A stretch of 64,000 nucleotides of DNA from Peptoclostridium sp965368085 (GTDB lineage Bacteria > Bacillota > Clostridia > Peptostreptococcales > Peptostreptococcaceae): assembly GCA_965368085.1 (NCBI GenBank), contig CBDULP010000012.1:1-64000 (forward strand), written 5' to 3'. The notes below the pieces were generated by a model that did no database searches, was not told the origin of the DNA, and worked only from the letters and a program-made list of their open reading frames with translations. Made by a program: the position numbers and the translations under genes. Below, piece by piece: positions 17,158 through 25,130 of this stretch. Position 1 is the first letter of the stretch. Each line of letters opens with the position of its first letter.

Positions 17158-18831
17158 ATGAAAACTGACGTTCAAATAGCACAGGAAGCCAAGATGCTTC
17201 CGATAGTAGACATTGCAAAGGATCTTGGCCTTAAGGAAGATGATATAGAGCTTTATGGAAAGTATAAGGCGAAAATATCACTTGACGTTTACAAGAAGCT
17301 TGAAGACAAGCCAGACGGAAAACTTGTGCTTGTAACTGCTATAAACCCTACTGCTGCGGGAGAAGGCAAGACTACTACAAACGTAGGTCTTAGCATGGGT
17401 CTTAACAAGATAGGCAAAAAGACTATAACTGCACTTAGAGAGCCATCTCTTGGACCTTGTTTCGGAGTAAAGGGCGGAGCAGCAGGCGGAGGATACGCGC
17501 AGGTTGTTCCTATGGACGACATAAACCTTCACTTCACAGGAGACATACATGCTATAACTACTGCAAACAACCTTCTTGCAGCTCTTCTTGACAACCACAT
17601 AAAGCAGGGGAATGCGCTTGGTCTAGATCCTACAAAGATAACTTGGAGAAGATGTCTTGACATGAACGACAGATCTCTAAGAAACATAGTAATAGCTCTT
17701 GGCGGAACTGGAAACGGAATCCCAAGACAGGACGGATTCGACATATCGGTTGCATCTGAGATAATGGCAATACTTTGCCTGGCTACAAGCATGACAGACC
17801 TTAAGGAAAGACTTACAAAGATGATAGTCGGATACACTTACGACAACAAGCCTGTAACAGCAGGACAGCTTGACGCTACAGGAGCGCTTGCACTTCTTCT
17901 TAAGGATGCAATAAAGCCTAATCTTGTTCAGACTCTTGAGAACACTCCAGCTATAATACACGGAGGACCTTTTGCAAACATAGCTCACGGATGTAACTCT
18001 GTAATGACTACAAAGACTGCTCTTAAGATAGCTGACTATGTAGTTACAGAGGCAGGATTTGGAGCTGACCTTGGGGCGGAGAAGTTCTTTAACATCAAGT
18101 GTAGATATGCGGAACTTAAGCCTGATGCAGCAGTAGTTGTAGCTACTGTAAGAGCTCTTAAAAACCACGGTGGAGTTCCAAAGGCTGAGCTAAACAATGA
18201 AAATATGGAGGCTCTTGGAAAAGGTTTTGGAAACCTTGAAAAGCAAATAGAAAACGTTCAAAAATTCGGAGTGCCTGTTATAGTTGCCATAAATGCATTC
18301 CCAACAGACACAGAGAAAGAGCTTAAGTTTGTTGAAGATAAATGTAGAGAAATGGGAGCAGACGCCGTACTTTCAGAAGTATGGGCAAACGGAGGAGAAG
18401 GCGGAGTTGCTCTTGCAAAGAGAGTCGTTGAAGTTGTTGAGAGTGGAGTTGCAAACTTCAAGCCTCTATACAGTCTTGACCTGTCTATAAAGGAAAAGAT
18501 AGAGAAAATAGCAAAAGAGATATACGGAGCTGATGGTGTAGACTTCACTGCAAAGGCTGAAAAAGATATAGCAAAATACAACGATATAGACGGGCTATCA
18601 GAGCTTCCTATATGTATGGCTAAGACTCAGTACTCGCTATCAGACAACCCTAAGCTTCTTGGAAAGCCATCAGGATTTAAAATAACAGTAAGTGATATAA
18701 GAGCTTCAGCTGGAGCTGGATTCCTTGTAGCACTTACTGGGGACATAATGACTATGCCAGGACTTCCTAAGGTTCCAGCAGCAAACAGAATGGACATACT
18801 TGAAGATGGAGAGATAGTAGGACTGTTCTAG
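17158..18831 (+). CDS. fhs: Formate-tetrahydrofolate ligase
   Basis: Interconverts formate + ATP + THF with 10-formyl-THF; in glycine fermenters it runs toward ATP. The 557 residues are typical of the clostridial monofunctional enzyme. The P-loop is PTAAGEGKTTT near residues 65-75, followed by LREPSLGPCFGVKGGAAGGG and, near the end, TGDIMTMPGLPKVPAA. The ATG follows AAGGAGGAATTTATAGT. Codon bias equals that of the gcv genes, suggesting high expression. A strong terminator follows at 18888, separating it from the selenoprotein-type gene. Confidence 0.98.
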   Translation: MKTDVQIAQEAKMLPIVDIAKDLGLKEDDIELYGKYKAKISLDVYKKLEDKPDGKLVLVTAINPTAAGEGKTTTNVGLSMGLNKIGKKTITALREPSLGPCFGVKGGAAGGGYAQVVPMDDINLHFTGDIHAITTANNLLAALLDNHIKQGNALGLDPTKITWRRCLDMNDRSLRNIVIALGGTGNGIPRQDGFDISVASEIMAILCLATSMTDLKERLTKMIVGYTYDNKPVTAGQLDATGALALLLKDAIKPNLVQTLENTPAIIHGGPFANIAHGCNSVMTTKTALKIADYVVTEAGFGADLGAEKFFNIKCRYAELKPDAAVVVATVRALKNHGGVPKAELNNENMEALGKGFGNLEKQIENVQKFGVPVIVAINAFPTDTEKELKFVEDKCREMGADAVLSEVWANGGEGGVALAKRVVEVVESGVANFKPLYSLDLSIKEKIEKIAKEIYGADGVDFTAKAEKDIAKYNDIDGLSELPICMAKTQYSLSDNPKLLGKPSGFKITVSDIRASAGAGFLVALTGDIMTMPGLPKVPAANRMDILEDGEIVGLF

Positions 18832-18887
18832 TGGGAATAGGCTATACTTGCAAGTTAAGCATTATCAAAATCCTTGAATATTAGACT

Positions 18888-18918
18888 TTGGGGAAAACTT
18901 ATGTTTTCCCCAATTTTA
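18888..18918 (+). terminator. Terminator after fhs
   Basis: TTGGGGAAAAC, TTAT, GTTTTCCCCAA then TTTTA. Confidence 0.9.
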
Positions 18919-18978
18919 TACAATGCACCATAGAAAAATTCAATAGAAATACTGTAACCAATAGAAGGAGGACATAAA

Positions 18979-19284
18979 ATGGCTTTTGTAATTGAAAATG
19001 GGGATATGAAAAAGGCTCTTCAAAACAGCATAGAGGAATCACTAAAAGACAGAGCAGACAACGCATGTGCAACATGAGACATCAACGCGGTCCTTGCAGT
19101 TGCATGGGGAGTTAAGGAACAAATCGAAGTGGCAGATGCTGATGAAGTTCAAAAATTCATGGAAGAGACTGCCGGTTCTGTAGTCGAGCTTGGAAACGGA
19201 GAAAAGGTTGATTTCATAAAGGGCGGAGTAAAGGTAAAAGGCGACAAGGCCCTTCTTATATACAGATACCAGCTTAAAAAATAG
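18979..19284 (+). CDS. Candidate selenoprotein, 101 residues, CxxU motif (in-frame TGA at 19075-19077)
   Basis: The ATG has an excellent ribosome site (AGAAGGAGG, 7 bases upstream). Translation meets TGA at codon 33 and stays open for 68 more codons of well-formed protein to TAG at 19282. Reading TGA as selenocysteine gives a CATU motif at residues 30-33, the CxxU pattern of thiol/selenol redox proteins. The continuation (DINAVLAVAWGVKEQ ... YRYQLKK) is charged and protein-like, uses the same biased codons as its neighbours, and ends just before a strong terminator. Clostridia of this type are known to use Sec. I do not recognise the family; it is not GrdA, GrdB, PrdB, FdhA or SelD. A redox role tied to the glycine/C1 genes is inference. 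The alternative is a pseudogene with a nonsense mutation. Confidence 0.75.
19078..19106 (+). promoter_or_regulatory. Candidate bacterial SECIS stem-loop
   Basis: Directly 3' of the TGA: CAAC-GC (19083-19088), loop GGUCCUU (19089-19095), GC-A-GUUG (19096-19102). Bacterial SECIS elements place a short helix with a G-starting GGU-type loop just after the UGA, and E. coli fdhF uses AGGUCU. The loop starts 11 bases after UGA, slightly closer than in E. coli. Confidence 0.45.
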
Positions 19285-19318
19285 TAGTGTTTTTAATCTT
19301 ATCAATTGTATCAATACT

Positions 19319-19348
19319 CAAAAGGCCGTTTAAAAGCGGCCTTTTTTA
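19319..19348 (+). terminator. Terminator after the selenoprotein-type gene
   Basis: AAAAGGCCG, short loop, CGGCCTTTT followed by TT. Confidence 0.85.
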
Positions 19349-19366
19349 TCGAAAATTCGTAAGAAT

Positions 19367-19424
19367 ACTCTCTGCTCTGAAAAAAAGTAAACTTAGATTT
19401 GATGCACTACAACTTGCAGAGAGT
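19367..19424 (+). other. 9-bp leader stem upstream of folT
   Basis: ACTCTCTGC (19367-19375) pairs exactly with GCAGAGAGT (19416-19424). It lies before a plausible promoter (TTCATA 19454, 17-base spacer, TATAAT 19477), so it may not be in the folT mRNA. It does not match the THF riboswitch consensus. Confidence 0.35.
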
Positions 19425-19564
19425 GCCTACCAATTAGGGAACGTTGTGGATTGTTCATAATTTGGAATCATATGATTATAATGGTAATATTTTGATGTTG
19501 AAAAATTCAAACTGCTTTAGCGGAGTTGAAAAGGGTATTTATTAAATTGGAAAGGGGTGAGGAT

Positions 19565-20086
19565 ATGAAGGGAACCAAGAACATGCTGTACCTGGGAATA
19601 TTAGTAGCAATAGAGGTAATGCTGACTAGGTTTTTTGCCATTCAAACGCCTATTGTAAGGATAGGGTTTGGATTTTTGCCTATTGCACTTGCTGGAATAA
19701 TGTTTGGACCGCTGGCAGCAGGAACGGCGGGAGTTGTTGCTGACATTATAGGGATGGCTCTCTTTCCAAAAGGGGCGTATTTTCCAGGATTTACACTTAG
19801 CGCATTTGCGACAGGGGCGATGTACGGCTTGTTTTTGCATGGCAGGCAAAAATCAATGCTTAGAATTGCAGGGACTGTTATTGCAGTGACGCTTGCAGTG
19901 GATATTGGAATGAATACCATATGGATTTCAATGATTACAGGAAAGGCAGTAATAGTGCTTATGCAGGTCAAAATAATAAAGGCTATTATAATGATGCCTA
20001 TTAAAATAGTCATGATACAAACGGCATGGAAATACCTGAGGGGATTTATAGGAAAGCCTCTAATTTATAAAAATCAAAATGCATGA
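19565..20086 (+). CDS. folT: ECF transporter S component, folate family
   Basis: Membrane substrate-binding subunit that partners a shared EcfAAT energy module to import folate. The 173 residues form about six membrane helices. The VRIGFGFLPIALAGIMFGPL segment near residues 35-54 and KGAYFPGFTLSAFATG near 78 are characteristic of FolT. The ATG at 19565 is preferred (GGGGTGAGG just upstream) over the longer frame from 19526. No ecfA/ecfT genes in the window. Placement between C1 genes and the folate-synthesis operon supports folate as substrate. Confidence 0.85.
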   Translation: MKGTKNMLYLGILVAIEVMLTRFFAIQTPIVRIGFGFLPIALAGIMFGPLAAGTAGVVADIIGMALFPKGAYFPGFTLSAFATGAMYGLFLHGRQKSMLRIAGTVIAVTLAVDIGMNTIWISMITGKAVIVLMQVKIIKAIIMMPIKIVMIQTAWKYLRGFIGKPLIYKNQNA

Positions 20087-20228
20087 TTGAATCTGACTAT
20101 CAAAAAAGTGATGCGGATATCTGTAAAATATAATAAAGACAACAGGTTCACTCCATTTCACAATAATGATATAATGTATTATAATCACTGGATGGAGTGG
20201 ATTTTTCTTGAATAGAGCAGGTGACATA

Positions 20229-20924
20229 ATGGACTTTAACAACAAGATATTTGAATATGTATACAGGTATAGAAATGAAGATGATGTACTCGCAGTAATT
20301 CTCGTAGGGTCGAGTTCCAATATGGCTCCAAATATCGAACTGGCTTGCTCGGACATAGACTTGTTTGTAATAACATCTTCAGGAGAGTTCCAGGAGCGAA
20401 ATATATTGAAAAGCGGCGGCGTTGAAATCGACATCAATTATTTTCCCGTGGAGATTGCAAAAAATCTTATAGTGAGCAGAAAAATGTTCATGGTGCACGA
20501 GCTTGCAAAAAGGGCTTTAGTAATAAAAGAAAGAAAAAATACAGCCAGCAGCCTTATAGACATGGCAAAAGAGGTTTATGAGAAAGGCCCAAATCCAATT
20601 CGAGGTGAAATTGCAGCGCTTGAGATGAGCCAACTGAAAGGCCTTATTGAAGGTCTAGCCAGGGAAGAGGATCCCGCTCAAAATAAATTCAACAGAATAT
20701 TCATATTTGAAAGGATTATAAAGGCGTATTTTACTATGAATGCAATTTGGCTGCCAAAGGAAAAAAGAATTTTAAAAGAGCTAAAAAAAATAAGCCCAAG
20801 GCTATATGATAAATCAAATGAATTCTTAGAATGTTTTGAAGCTTCAAAGCTTGAGGACATATACAATGAAGTATTTGGGAATATGGATAGCATGGAAGAA
20901 ATAAGCCTTATATACAGTGAATGA
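20229..20924 (+). CDS. Nucleotidyltransferase-fold protein
   Basis: Cytoplasmic 231-residue protein with an N-terminal Pol-beta-type nucleotidyltransferase core: VGSSSN near residues 22-27 and, 13 residues on, SDIDLFVI, followed by a third carboxylate in VEIDINYF. The rest is helical and unrecognised. The ATG at 20229 follows AGCAGGTGAC; the TTG at 20208 is less likely. A promoter is suggested at TTCACT (20150), 17 bases, TATAAT. It lies 62 bases before folE and may be co-transcribed. Substrate unknown; aminoglycoside-adenylyltransferase-like and toxin-antitoxin MNT-like proteins share the motif. Confidence 0.7.
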   Translation: MDFNNKIFEYVYRYRNEDDVLAVILVGSSSNMAPNIELACSDIDLFVITSSGEFQERNILKSGGVEIDINYFPVEIAKNLIVSRKMFMVHELAKRALVIKERKNTASSLIDMAKEVYEKGPNPIRGEIAALEMSQLKGLIEGLAREEDPAQNKFNRIFIFERIIKAYFTMNAIWLPKEKRILKELKKISPRLYDKSNEFLECFEASKLEDIYNEVFGNMDSMEEISLIYSE

Positions 20925-20986
20925 AACAAAGTTGTAAAAGTACAGGGCAATAAAAAATTTGACAATATTGATAGGAGGAATAGAAC

Positions 20987-21550
20987 TTGGATAGAGAGAG
21001 AATACAAAATGCTGTTGTTGAGATAATAAAGGCGATAGGTGAAGATCCTGAAAGAGAGGGACTTAAAGGAACTCCAGAAAGAATAGCAAGAATGTATGAA
21101 GAGATATTCTGCGGGCTCAACGAAGATCCAAAGGAACATCTTGAGGTGTATTTTGAAGAGGAAAGCTATGAGGAGATAGTGCTTGTAAAGGACATCCCAT
21201 TTTATTCCGTGTGTGAGCACCATTTTGTGCCGTTTTTCGGAAAGGCGCATGTGGCTTATATTCCAAAAGGCGGAAGACTTACAGGGCTTTCAAAACTTGC
21301 AAGGGTTGTAGAGTCTGTGGCAAAAAGACCTCAATTGCAGGAGAGGATAACTCAGACGGTTGCAGATGCAATAGTTGAAAAACTTGCTCCTTATGGCGTT
21401 GTTGTCGTAATAGAGGCTGAGCACATGTGCATGACAATGAGAGGTGTTAAAAAGCCGGGTTCTAAGACAGTGACATCTGCGATAAGGGGAATATTCAAAA
21501 ATGATACAGCAGCAAGGGCTGAGGTCATGGGTCTTATAAACCAAAAATAG
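20987..21550 (+). CDS. folE: GTP cyclohydrolase I
   Basis: First step of folate synthesis, GTP to dihydroneopterin triphosphate. In 187 residues it has the zinc ligands Cys in SVCEHHFVPFFGKAHVAYIP, the following His, and Cys in AEHMCMTMRGV, plus the GTP-site KKPGSKTVTS. The start is TTG at 20987 with AGGAGGAATAGAAC upstream. First clear member of folE-folP-folB-folK. No folA or folC is seen in the window. Confidence 0.97.
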   Translation: MDRERIQNAVVEIIKAIGEDPEREGLKGTPERIARMYEEIFCGLNEDPKEHLEVYFEEESYEEIVLVKDIPFYSVCEHHFVPFFGKAHVAYIPKGGRLTGLSKLARVVESVAKRPQLQERITQTVADAIVEKLAPYGVVVVIEAEHMCMTMRGVKKPGSKTVTSAIRGIFKNDTAARAEVMGLINQK

Positions 21551-21582
21551 CGACTATTATATATAGAAGGGAGGCATTTGGC

Positions 21583-22383
21583 TTGTTTAAATTTTCTAAA
21601 AAGACTTATATAATGGGAATACTCAATGTAACTCCAGACAGTTTTTCAGATGGAGGAAAATACAATGAGGCAGAGTCTGCGCTTAAAAGGGCAATTGAAA
21701 TGCAAAACCAGGGAGCGGACATAATAGACATAGGCGGAGAGTCGACAAGACCCGGATATACGCTAGTGAGCGACCAGGACGAAATAGACAGGATTTCAGA
21801 AGCGGTAAGTATGCTGAGCGATCATATAGACATACCAATATCAATAGACACATACAAGTCAAATGTTGCGGCCTGTGCGCTAAAGCTCGGTGCGAGCATA
21901 GTAAACGACATATGGGGGCTTCAAAAGGACCCTGACATGGCAAGCGTGGTTGCTCAAAACGATGCATATGTAGTTGTAATGCACAACCAAGATGGAACAG
22001 AGTATGAAACCGACATAATGGAAGAGATAAAGAGATTCCTTAAAAAGAGCATAGATATAGCCGTAAGTGCTGGAGTAGACAAAGAAAAGATAATACTTGA
22101 TCCGGGGATAGGCTTTGGAAAGACCTCTCAGCAAAATATAGAAGTAATGGGAAGGCTTGAAGAGCTAAAGAGCCTTGGCTATCCAATACTGCTTGGGACA
22201 TCCAGAAAGTCTATGATAGGAAAGATACTCGACCTTCCTCCGACTGAGAGGGTGGAAGGCACAGTTGCAACCACTGTCATAGGTATCGAAAAGGGAGTGG
22301 ACATAGTGAGAGTCCACGATGTCAAGGAAAACTGCAGAGCTGCTAAGGTGGCTGATGCCATACTCAGAAAGAGAGGGCTTTAG
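21583..22383 (+). CDS. folP: Dihydropteroate synthase
   Basis: Joins hydroxymethyl-dihydropterin diphosphate to p-aminobenzoate. The 266 residues contain MGILNVTPDSFSDGGK, DIIDIGGESTRPG and DPGIGFGKT, the standard substrate loops and pterin site. The start is TTG at 21583 with GGGAGGC nine bases upstream. The gap to folE is 32 bases; folB begins one base after the stop, so the operon is tight. Confidence 0.96.
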   Translation: MFKFSKKTYIMGILNVTPDSFSDGGKYNEAESALKRAIEMQNQGADIIDIGGESTRPGYTLVSDQDEIDRISEAVSMLSDHIDIPISIDTYKSNVAACALKLGASIVNDIWGLQKDPDMASVVAQNDAYVVVMHNQDGTEYETDIMEEIKRFLKKSIDIAVSAGVDKEKIILDPGIGFGKTSQQNIEVMGRLEELKSLGYPILLGTSRKSMIGKILDLPPTERVEGTVATTVIGIEKGVDIVRVHDVKENCRAAKVADAILRKRGL

Positions 22384-22384
22384 C

Positions 22385-22750
22385 ATGGATGAAATATTCT
22401 TAAAGGGAATGACATTTTATGGTTACCATGGAGCGCTTGAAGAAGAAAACCGACTTGGACAAAGATTCATAATAGATGCAAGGCTTGGCTTGAGTCTTAT
22501 AAAGGCAGGAGAGACGGACGAGCTTGAGTACACTGTGAGCTATGCAGATGTATTTGAAAGCATTAGGAATATATGTGAGGATGAAAGATACAGCCTCATA
22601 GAAGCGCTTGCCCACAATATTGCGCAGTGCATACTCGATGAGTTTGCCATTGTCCAAAATGTACAGATCAGCGTGAAAAAGCCCCAGGCGCCAATAAACG
22701 GTATGTTCGATTACATGCAGGTTAGTGTGAGGAGGAGCAGGAATGTCTGA
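22385..22750 (+). CDS. folB: Dihydroneopterin aldolase
   Basis: Converts dihydroneopterin to hydroxymethyl-dihydropterin plus glycolaldehyde. The 121 residues begin MDEIFLKGMTFYGYHGALEEE, with the family GYHGALEEE (catalytic Glu), LGQRF and, near the end, a KPQAPINGMFDY segment. The ATG at 22385 starts one base after the folP stop; the open frame upstream only overlaps folP. It overlaps folK by 8 bases. Confidence 0.95.
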   Translation: MDEIFLKGMTFYGYHGALEEENRLGQRFIIDARLGLSLIKAGETDELEYTVSYADVFESIRNICEDERYSLIEALAHNIAQCILDEFAIVQNVQISVKKPQAPINGMFDYMQVSVRRSRNV

Positions 22751-23225
22751 TGCATTCATATCTTTGGGAAGCAACATTGGTGACAGGCTTTTGAATCTTA
22801 AAAATGCCATAGAGATGATACAGGGCCTTGAAAATACAAATGTATTATCAAGGTCGTCAGTATATGAAACTGAGCCGTGGGGCCTTGAGGAGCAAGACAA
22901 CTTCCTTAACATGTGTATAAAAATAGAGACAGCGCTTTCGCCGAGAGAGCTTTTGCAAAAGCTTTTGGAAATTGAATCGGAGCTTGGGAGAAAGCGGGTA
23001 ATAAGATGGGGGCCAAGGACTATAGATCTTGACATACTCATATACGACGATGTAAAAATAGAGGAAGAAGATCTCTTGATCCCACACCCAAGGATAACAG
23101 AAAGGGCGTTTGTGCTCATACCTTTGAAAGAGATTGCGACTCGAATTAAAATAAAGGGAGAAGGCATAGACTACTGGATTGAAAAAACGTCAAGCCAGGG
23201 AATAAAGCTTTATCAGAAAAATTAA
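22743..23225 (+). CDS. folK: Hydroxymethyl-dihydropterin pyrophosphokinase
   Basis: Activates the pterin with ATP for FolP. The 160 residues show FISLGSNIGDRL, SSVYETEPWG and the ATP/magnesium-binding RWGPRTIDLDILIYDD; IPHPRITERAFVLIPL closes the domain. The ATG overlaps folB by 8 bases. Last gene of the folate operon; a perfect terminator follows directly. Confidence 0.96.
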   Translation: MSDAFISLGSNIGDRLLNLKNAIEMIQGLENTNVLSRSSVYETEPWGLEEQDNFLNMCIKIETALSPRELLQKLLEIESELGRKRVIRWGPRTIDLDILIYDDVKIEEEDLLIPHPRITERAFVLIPLKEIATRIKIKGEGIDYWIEKTSSQGIKLYQKN

Positions 23226-23234
23226 TAATGCGGT

Positions 23235-23270
23235 AAAAAATACCCCGAAGAGCTCTTCGGGGTATTTTTT
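23235..23270. terminator. Terminator after folK, also facing the small leftward gene
   Basis: AAAAAATACCCCGAAGAG followed by its exact complement CTCTTCGGGGTATTTTTT: a perfect 18-bp bidirectional palindrome. Confidence 0.93.
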
Positions 23271-23302
23271 ACGGGAAAAATGAGTATTCTAAGGTTCTAA
23301 TA

Positions 23303-23476
23303 TCAGTTTAATATGGTTAAGATTAACGACAGTGCCGCTATGGAGCAGACTATTGAAACTGGAATGAGCAGGCATTCGACAGGAAAACGGCGCGACATAT
23401 TGATTGAATTATTTTTATTGAGATTTCTTATTGCCCTTATCTGGTCAAGGTATATTATATTATTTCGTTCAAACAT
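23303..23476 (-). CDS. Small predicted membrane protein, 57 residues
   Basis: Not a family I recognise. The ATG at 23476 has GGAGGG six bases upstream. Residues 1-35 are polar and basic (MFERNNIIYLDQIRAIRNL); the last 22 residues form one hydrophobic helix (CLLIPVSIVCSIAALSLILT), so it is a tail-anchored single-span protein if real. It shares the 23235 terminator with folK. The good ribosome site and clean topology support it; size and lack of homology keep confidence moderate. Confidence 0.5.
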   Translation of the reverse strand: MFERNNIIYLDQIRAIRNLNKNNSINMSRRFPVECLLIPVSIVCSIAALSLILTILN

Positions 23477-23895
23477 AAGCATCCCTCCGTAAAAATTAGT
23501 TATGACATATCGATAAAATTGCCAGACATATTGCAATTTAGACTACATACAGCTTATTTAGTTTGGCCGCTGGAATCCGTCAGAAGCTATTTCCGGCGTA
23601 TTCGTAGGCTGTATGTGGAGTGAAATTTAATTTGTAAAATAACGGGAGGCAAAAATGCATTTGAGTGCGATTTTGCCTTTGAGTTTAAAGAAGTGTCAAA
23701 AAACTTCAAAAGCAAACGTTTTCGAAGCTGCTGAAAAAAACAAGAAGGCAAAAATGCATTTTGCGTTATAATTTCTATAAAAATATAAAGTGATATAAGG
23801 CTGAAAAACATCGACGAAGCGGCTGCTTTTTTATAAATGCTTTGAAAACAGGAGGGCATGAAGTTGACTTGTTTTTTTTGATTAAAAATAAAAAG
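23477..23895. promoter_or_regulatory. Upstream region of the sigma54 promoter with repeated GGCAAAA / ATGCAT dyads
   Basis: Holds AGGCAAAAATGCATTT twice (23647-23662 and 23746-23761), each centred on the palindrome ATGCAT, plus an inverted copy TTTTGCC at 23670-23676. They lie 150-270 bases upstream of the -24/-12 promoter, the usual place for enhancer sites of sigma54 activators. A 38-codon ORF at 23655-23771 overlaps them and is considered doubtful. Confidence 0.45.
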
Positions 23896-23912
23896 TTGGC
23901 ACAGGGTTTGCT
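23896..23912 (+). promoter_or_regulatory. Sigma54 (-24/-12) promoter of the ureohydrolase gene
   Basis: TTGGCAC-AGGGT-TTGCT: GG at 23898-23899 and GC at 23910-23911 are 12 bases apart, and the flanks match the consensus TGGCAC-N5-TTGCT exactly. The gene starts 60 bases downstream. Confidence 0.9.
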
Positions 23913-23971
23913 CTATACTATGTCAGGACTTAAAAATAAAAAATGTGAAAATTATCGAGGAGGAAACAATT

Positions 23972-24922
23972 ATGTCAGATGCTAACCAACCAGCAAGTGC
24001 GCTAAGTTCGCCAAGATTTTGCAACACAGGAACATTCATGCGTATTCCACATGCAACAAGCCTTGAGGGTCTTGATTTTGCAGTAGTGGGAGTTCCTTTT
24101 GATACGGCGAGTTCATACAGGACAGGCTCTAGATTCGGACCTAGTGCAATAAGAAGCATATCTTCACTTATAAAGCCTAACAATGTAAACCTGCAGGTGA
24201 ATGTACTTGATGGACTTAAAGGAGCGGACTGCGGGGATATAAATGTTGTTCCGGGGTGGATACATGAGACTTTCGAAAATATAGAAAAAGAGCTTGAGCC
24301 TATACTTGATGCGGATGTAGTGCCTATAATTCTTGGAGGAGACCATTCGATTTCACTTGCAAACCTGAGAGCTGTGGCTAAAAAGCACGGTCCTGTTGCA
24401 ATGGTGCATTTCGATTCACATGCAGACATAAACGACAAGGTATTTGGAATGTCGCACAACCACGGAACTCCATTCAGAAGAGCTCATGAAGAGGGGCTTA
24501 TAGATCCTGACCATGTTATACAGATTGGGATGAGAGGATCGCTTTATGATCCGGACGAGCACAAAACAGCCGAAGAAGAGCTTGGATTCAGACTGATAGC
24601 TGCGCACAAGGTAAGGGAAATGGGATTTGAAGCCCTTGTAAAGGAAATAAAGGACAGGGTTGGAGACAAGAAGGTATTCCTTACTTTCGACATAGACTTT
24701 GTGGATCCGGCATACTGCCCGGGAACTGGAACTCCAGAGGTTGGGGGATTCACAACTCTTGAGACTCTGAGCATATTGAGAGAACTCAAAGACTTGAACT
24801 TTGTAGGATGCGACATAGTTGAGGTTGCGCCTCAGTACGATCCTAGCGAAATGACTGCATTCATGGCTGCGAACATAGCTTTTGAATTCATATCCATGCT
24901 TGCGCTTAAGAAAAACAAATAA
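23972..24922 (+). CDS. Ureohydrolase of the agmatinase/guanidinobutyrase family
   Basis: Manganese enzyme releasing urea from a guanidino compound. The binuclear metal site is complete: GGDHSISL, DSHADIND and DIDFVDPAYCPGTGTPE. The N-terminus (PRFCNTGTFMRIPHATSL, then VGVPFDTASSYRTGSRFGP) resembles 4-guanidinobutyrase (GbuA) at least as much as agmatinase SpeB. The ATG at 23972 (MSDANQPASAL) follows GAGGAGGAAAC; the frame upstream to 23945 is not used. That gives 316 residues. Sigma54 control points to inducible catabolism of an imported guanidino compound rather than housekeeping polyamine synthesis. The YjiH-type membrane protein downstream may be the transporter. Confidence 0.87.
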   Translation: MSDANQPASALSSPRFCNTGTFMRIPHATSLEGLDFAVVGVPFDTASSYRTGSRFGPSAIRSISSLIKPNNVNLQVNVLDGLKGADCGDINVVPGWIHETFENIEKELEPILDADVVPIILGGDHSISLANLRAVAKKHGPVAMVHFDSHADINDKVFGMSHNHGTPFRRAHEEGLIDPDHVIQIGMRGSLYDPDEHKTAEEELGFRLIAAHKVREMGFEALVKEIKDRVGDKKVFLTFDIDFVDPAYCPGTGTPEVGGFTTLETLSILRELKDLNFVGCDIVEVAPQYDPSEMTAFMAANIAFEFISMLALKKNK

Positions 24923-24976
24923 CAGATGAGACATCGCAGGTTCAGCTGCACTTTGGTGAATAGGCTGAAAGCAAGT

Positions 24977-25006
24977 TTGAGGCTTAAGGATTCAAGATGT
25001 TATAAT
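24977..25006 (+). promoter_or_regulatory. Possible sigmaA promoter upstream of the YjiH-type gene
   Basis: TTGAGG (24977-24982), 18-base spacer, TATAAT (25001-25006). The terminator at 25058 lies between it and the gene. Confidence 0.45.
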
Positions 25007-25057
25007 GGAGATTAAATGTATATATTTGAAATCTGACTAGTTATATAGAGCATGGTC

Positions 25058-25096
25058 AAAATACCACAAGAAAATTATTTCTTGTGGTATTTTGCC
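25058..25096 (+). terminator. Strong terminator between the ureohydrolase and YjiH-type genes
   Basis: AAATACCACAAGAAA, ATTA, TTTCTTGTGGTATTTT. It ends the ureohydrolase mRNA, or acts as an attenuator if the promoter at 24977 is used. Confidence 0.9.
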
Positions 25097-25130
25097 AAAA
25101 AAGACAACCATTTTTTAGGGAGGTTTTAAT

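Noticed and set aside
19367..19560. THF riboswitch before folT
   Set aside because: Only a simple 9-bp stem is present; the conserved THF-aptamer blocks are missing, and the stem lies upstream of the probable promoter.
23655..23771. A 38-codon ORF with a GGGAGG ribosome site upstream of the ureohydrolase promoter
   Set aside because: It overlaps the repeated GGCAAAA/ATGCAT dyads that better explain the sequence, its peptide is low-complexity (KNKKAKM), and it has no terminator or recognisable product.
23587..23859. A 90-residue leftward ORF
   Set aside because: It runs antisense through the promoter-upstream repeats, has no ribosome site, and has the Lys/Phe/Ser bias of an AT-rich shadow.
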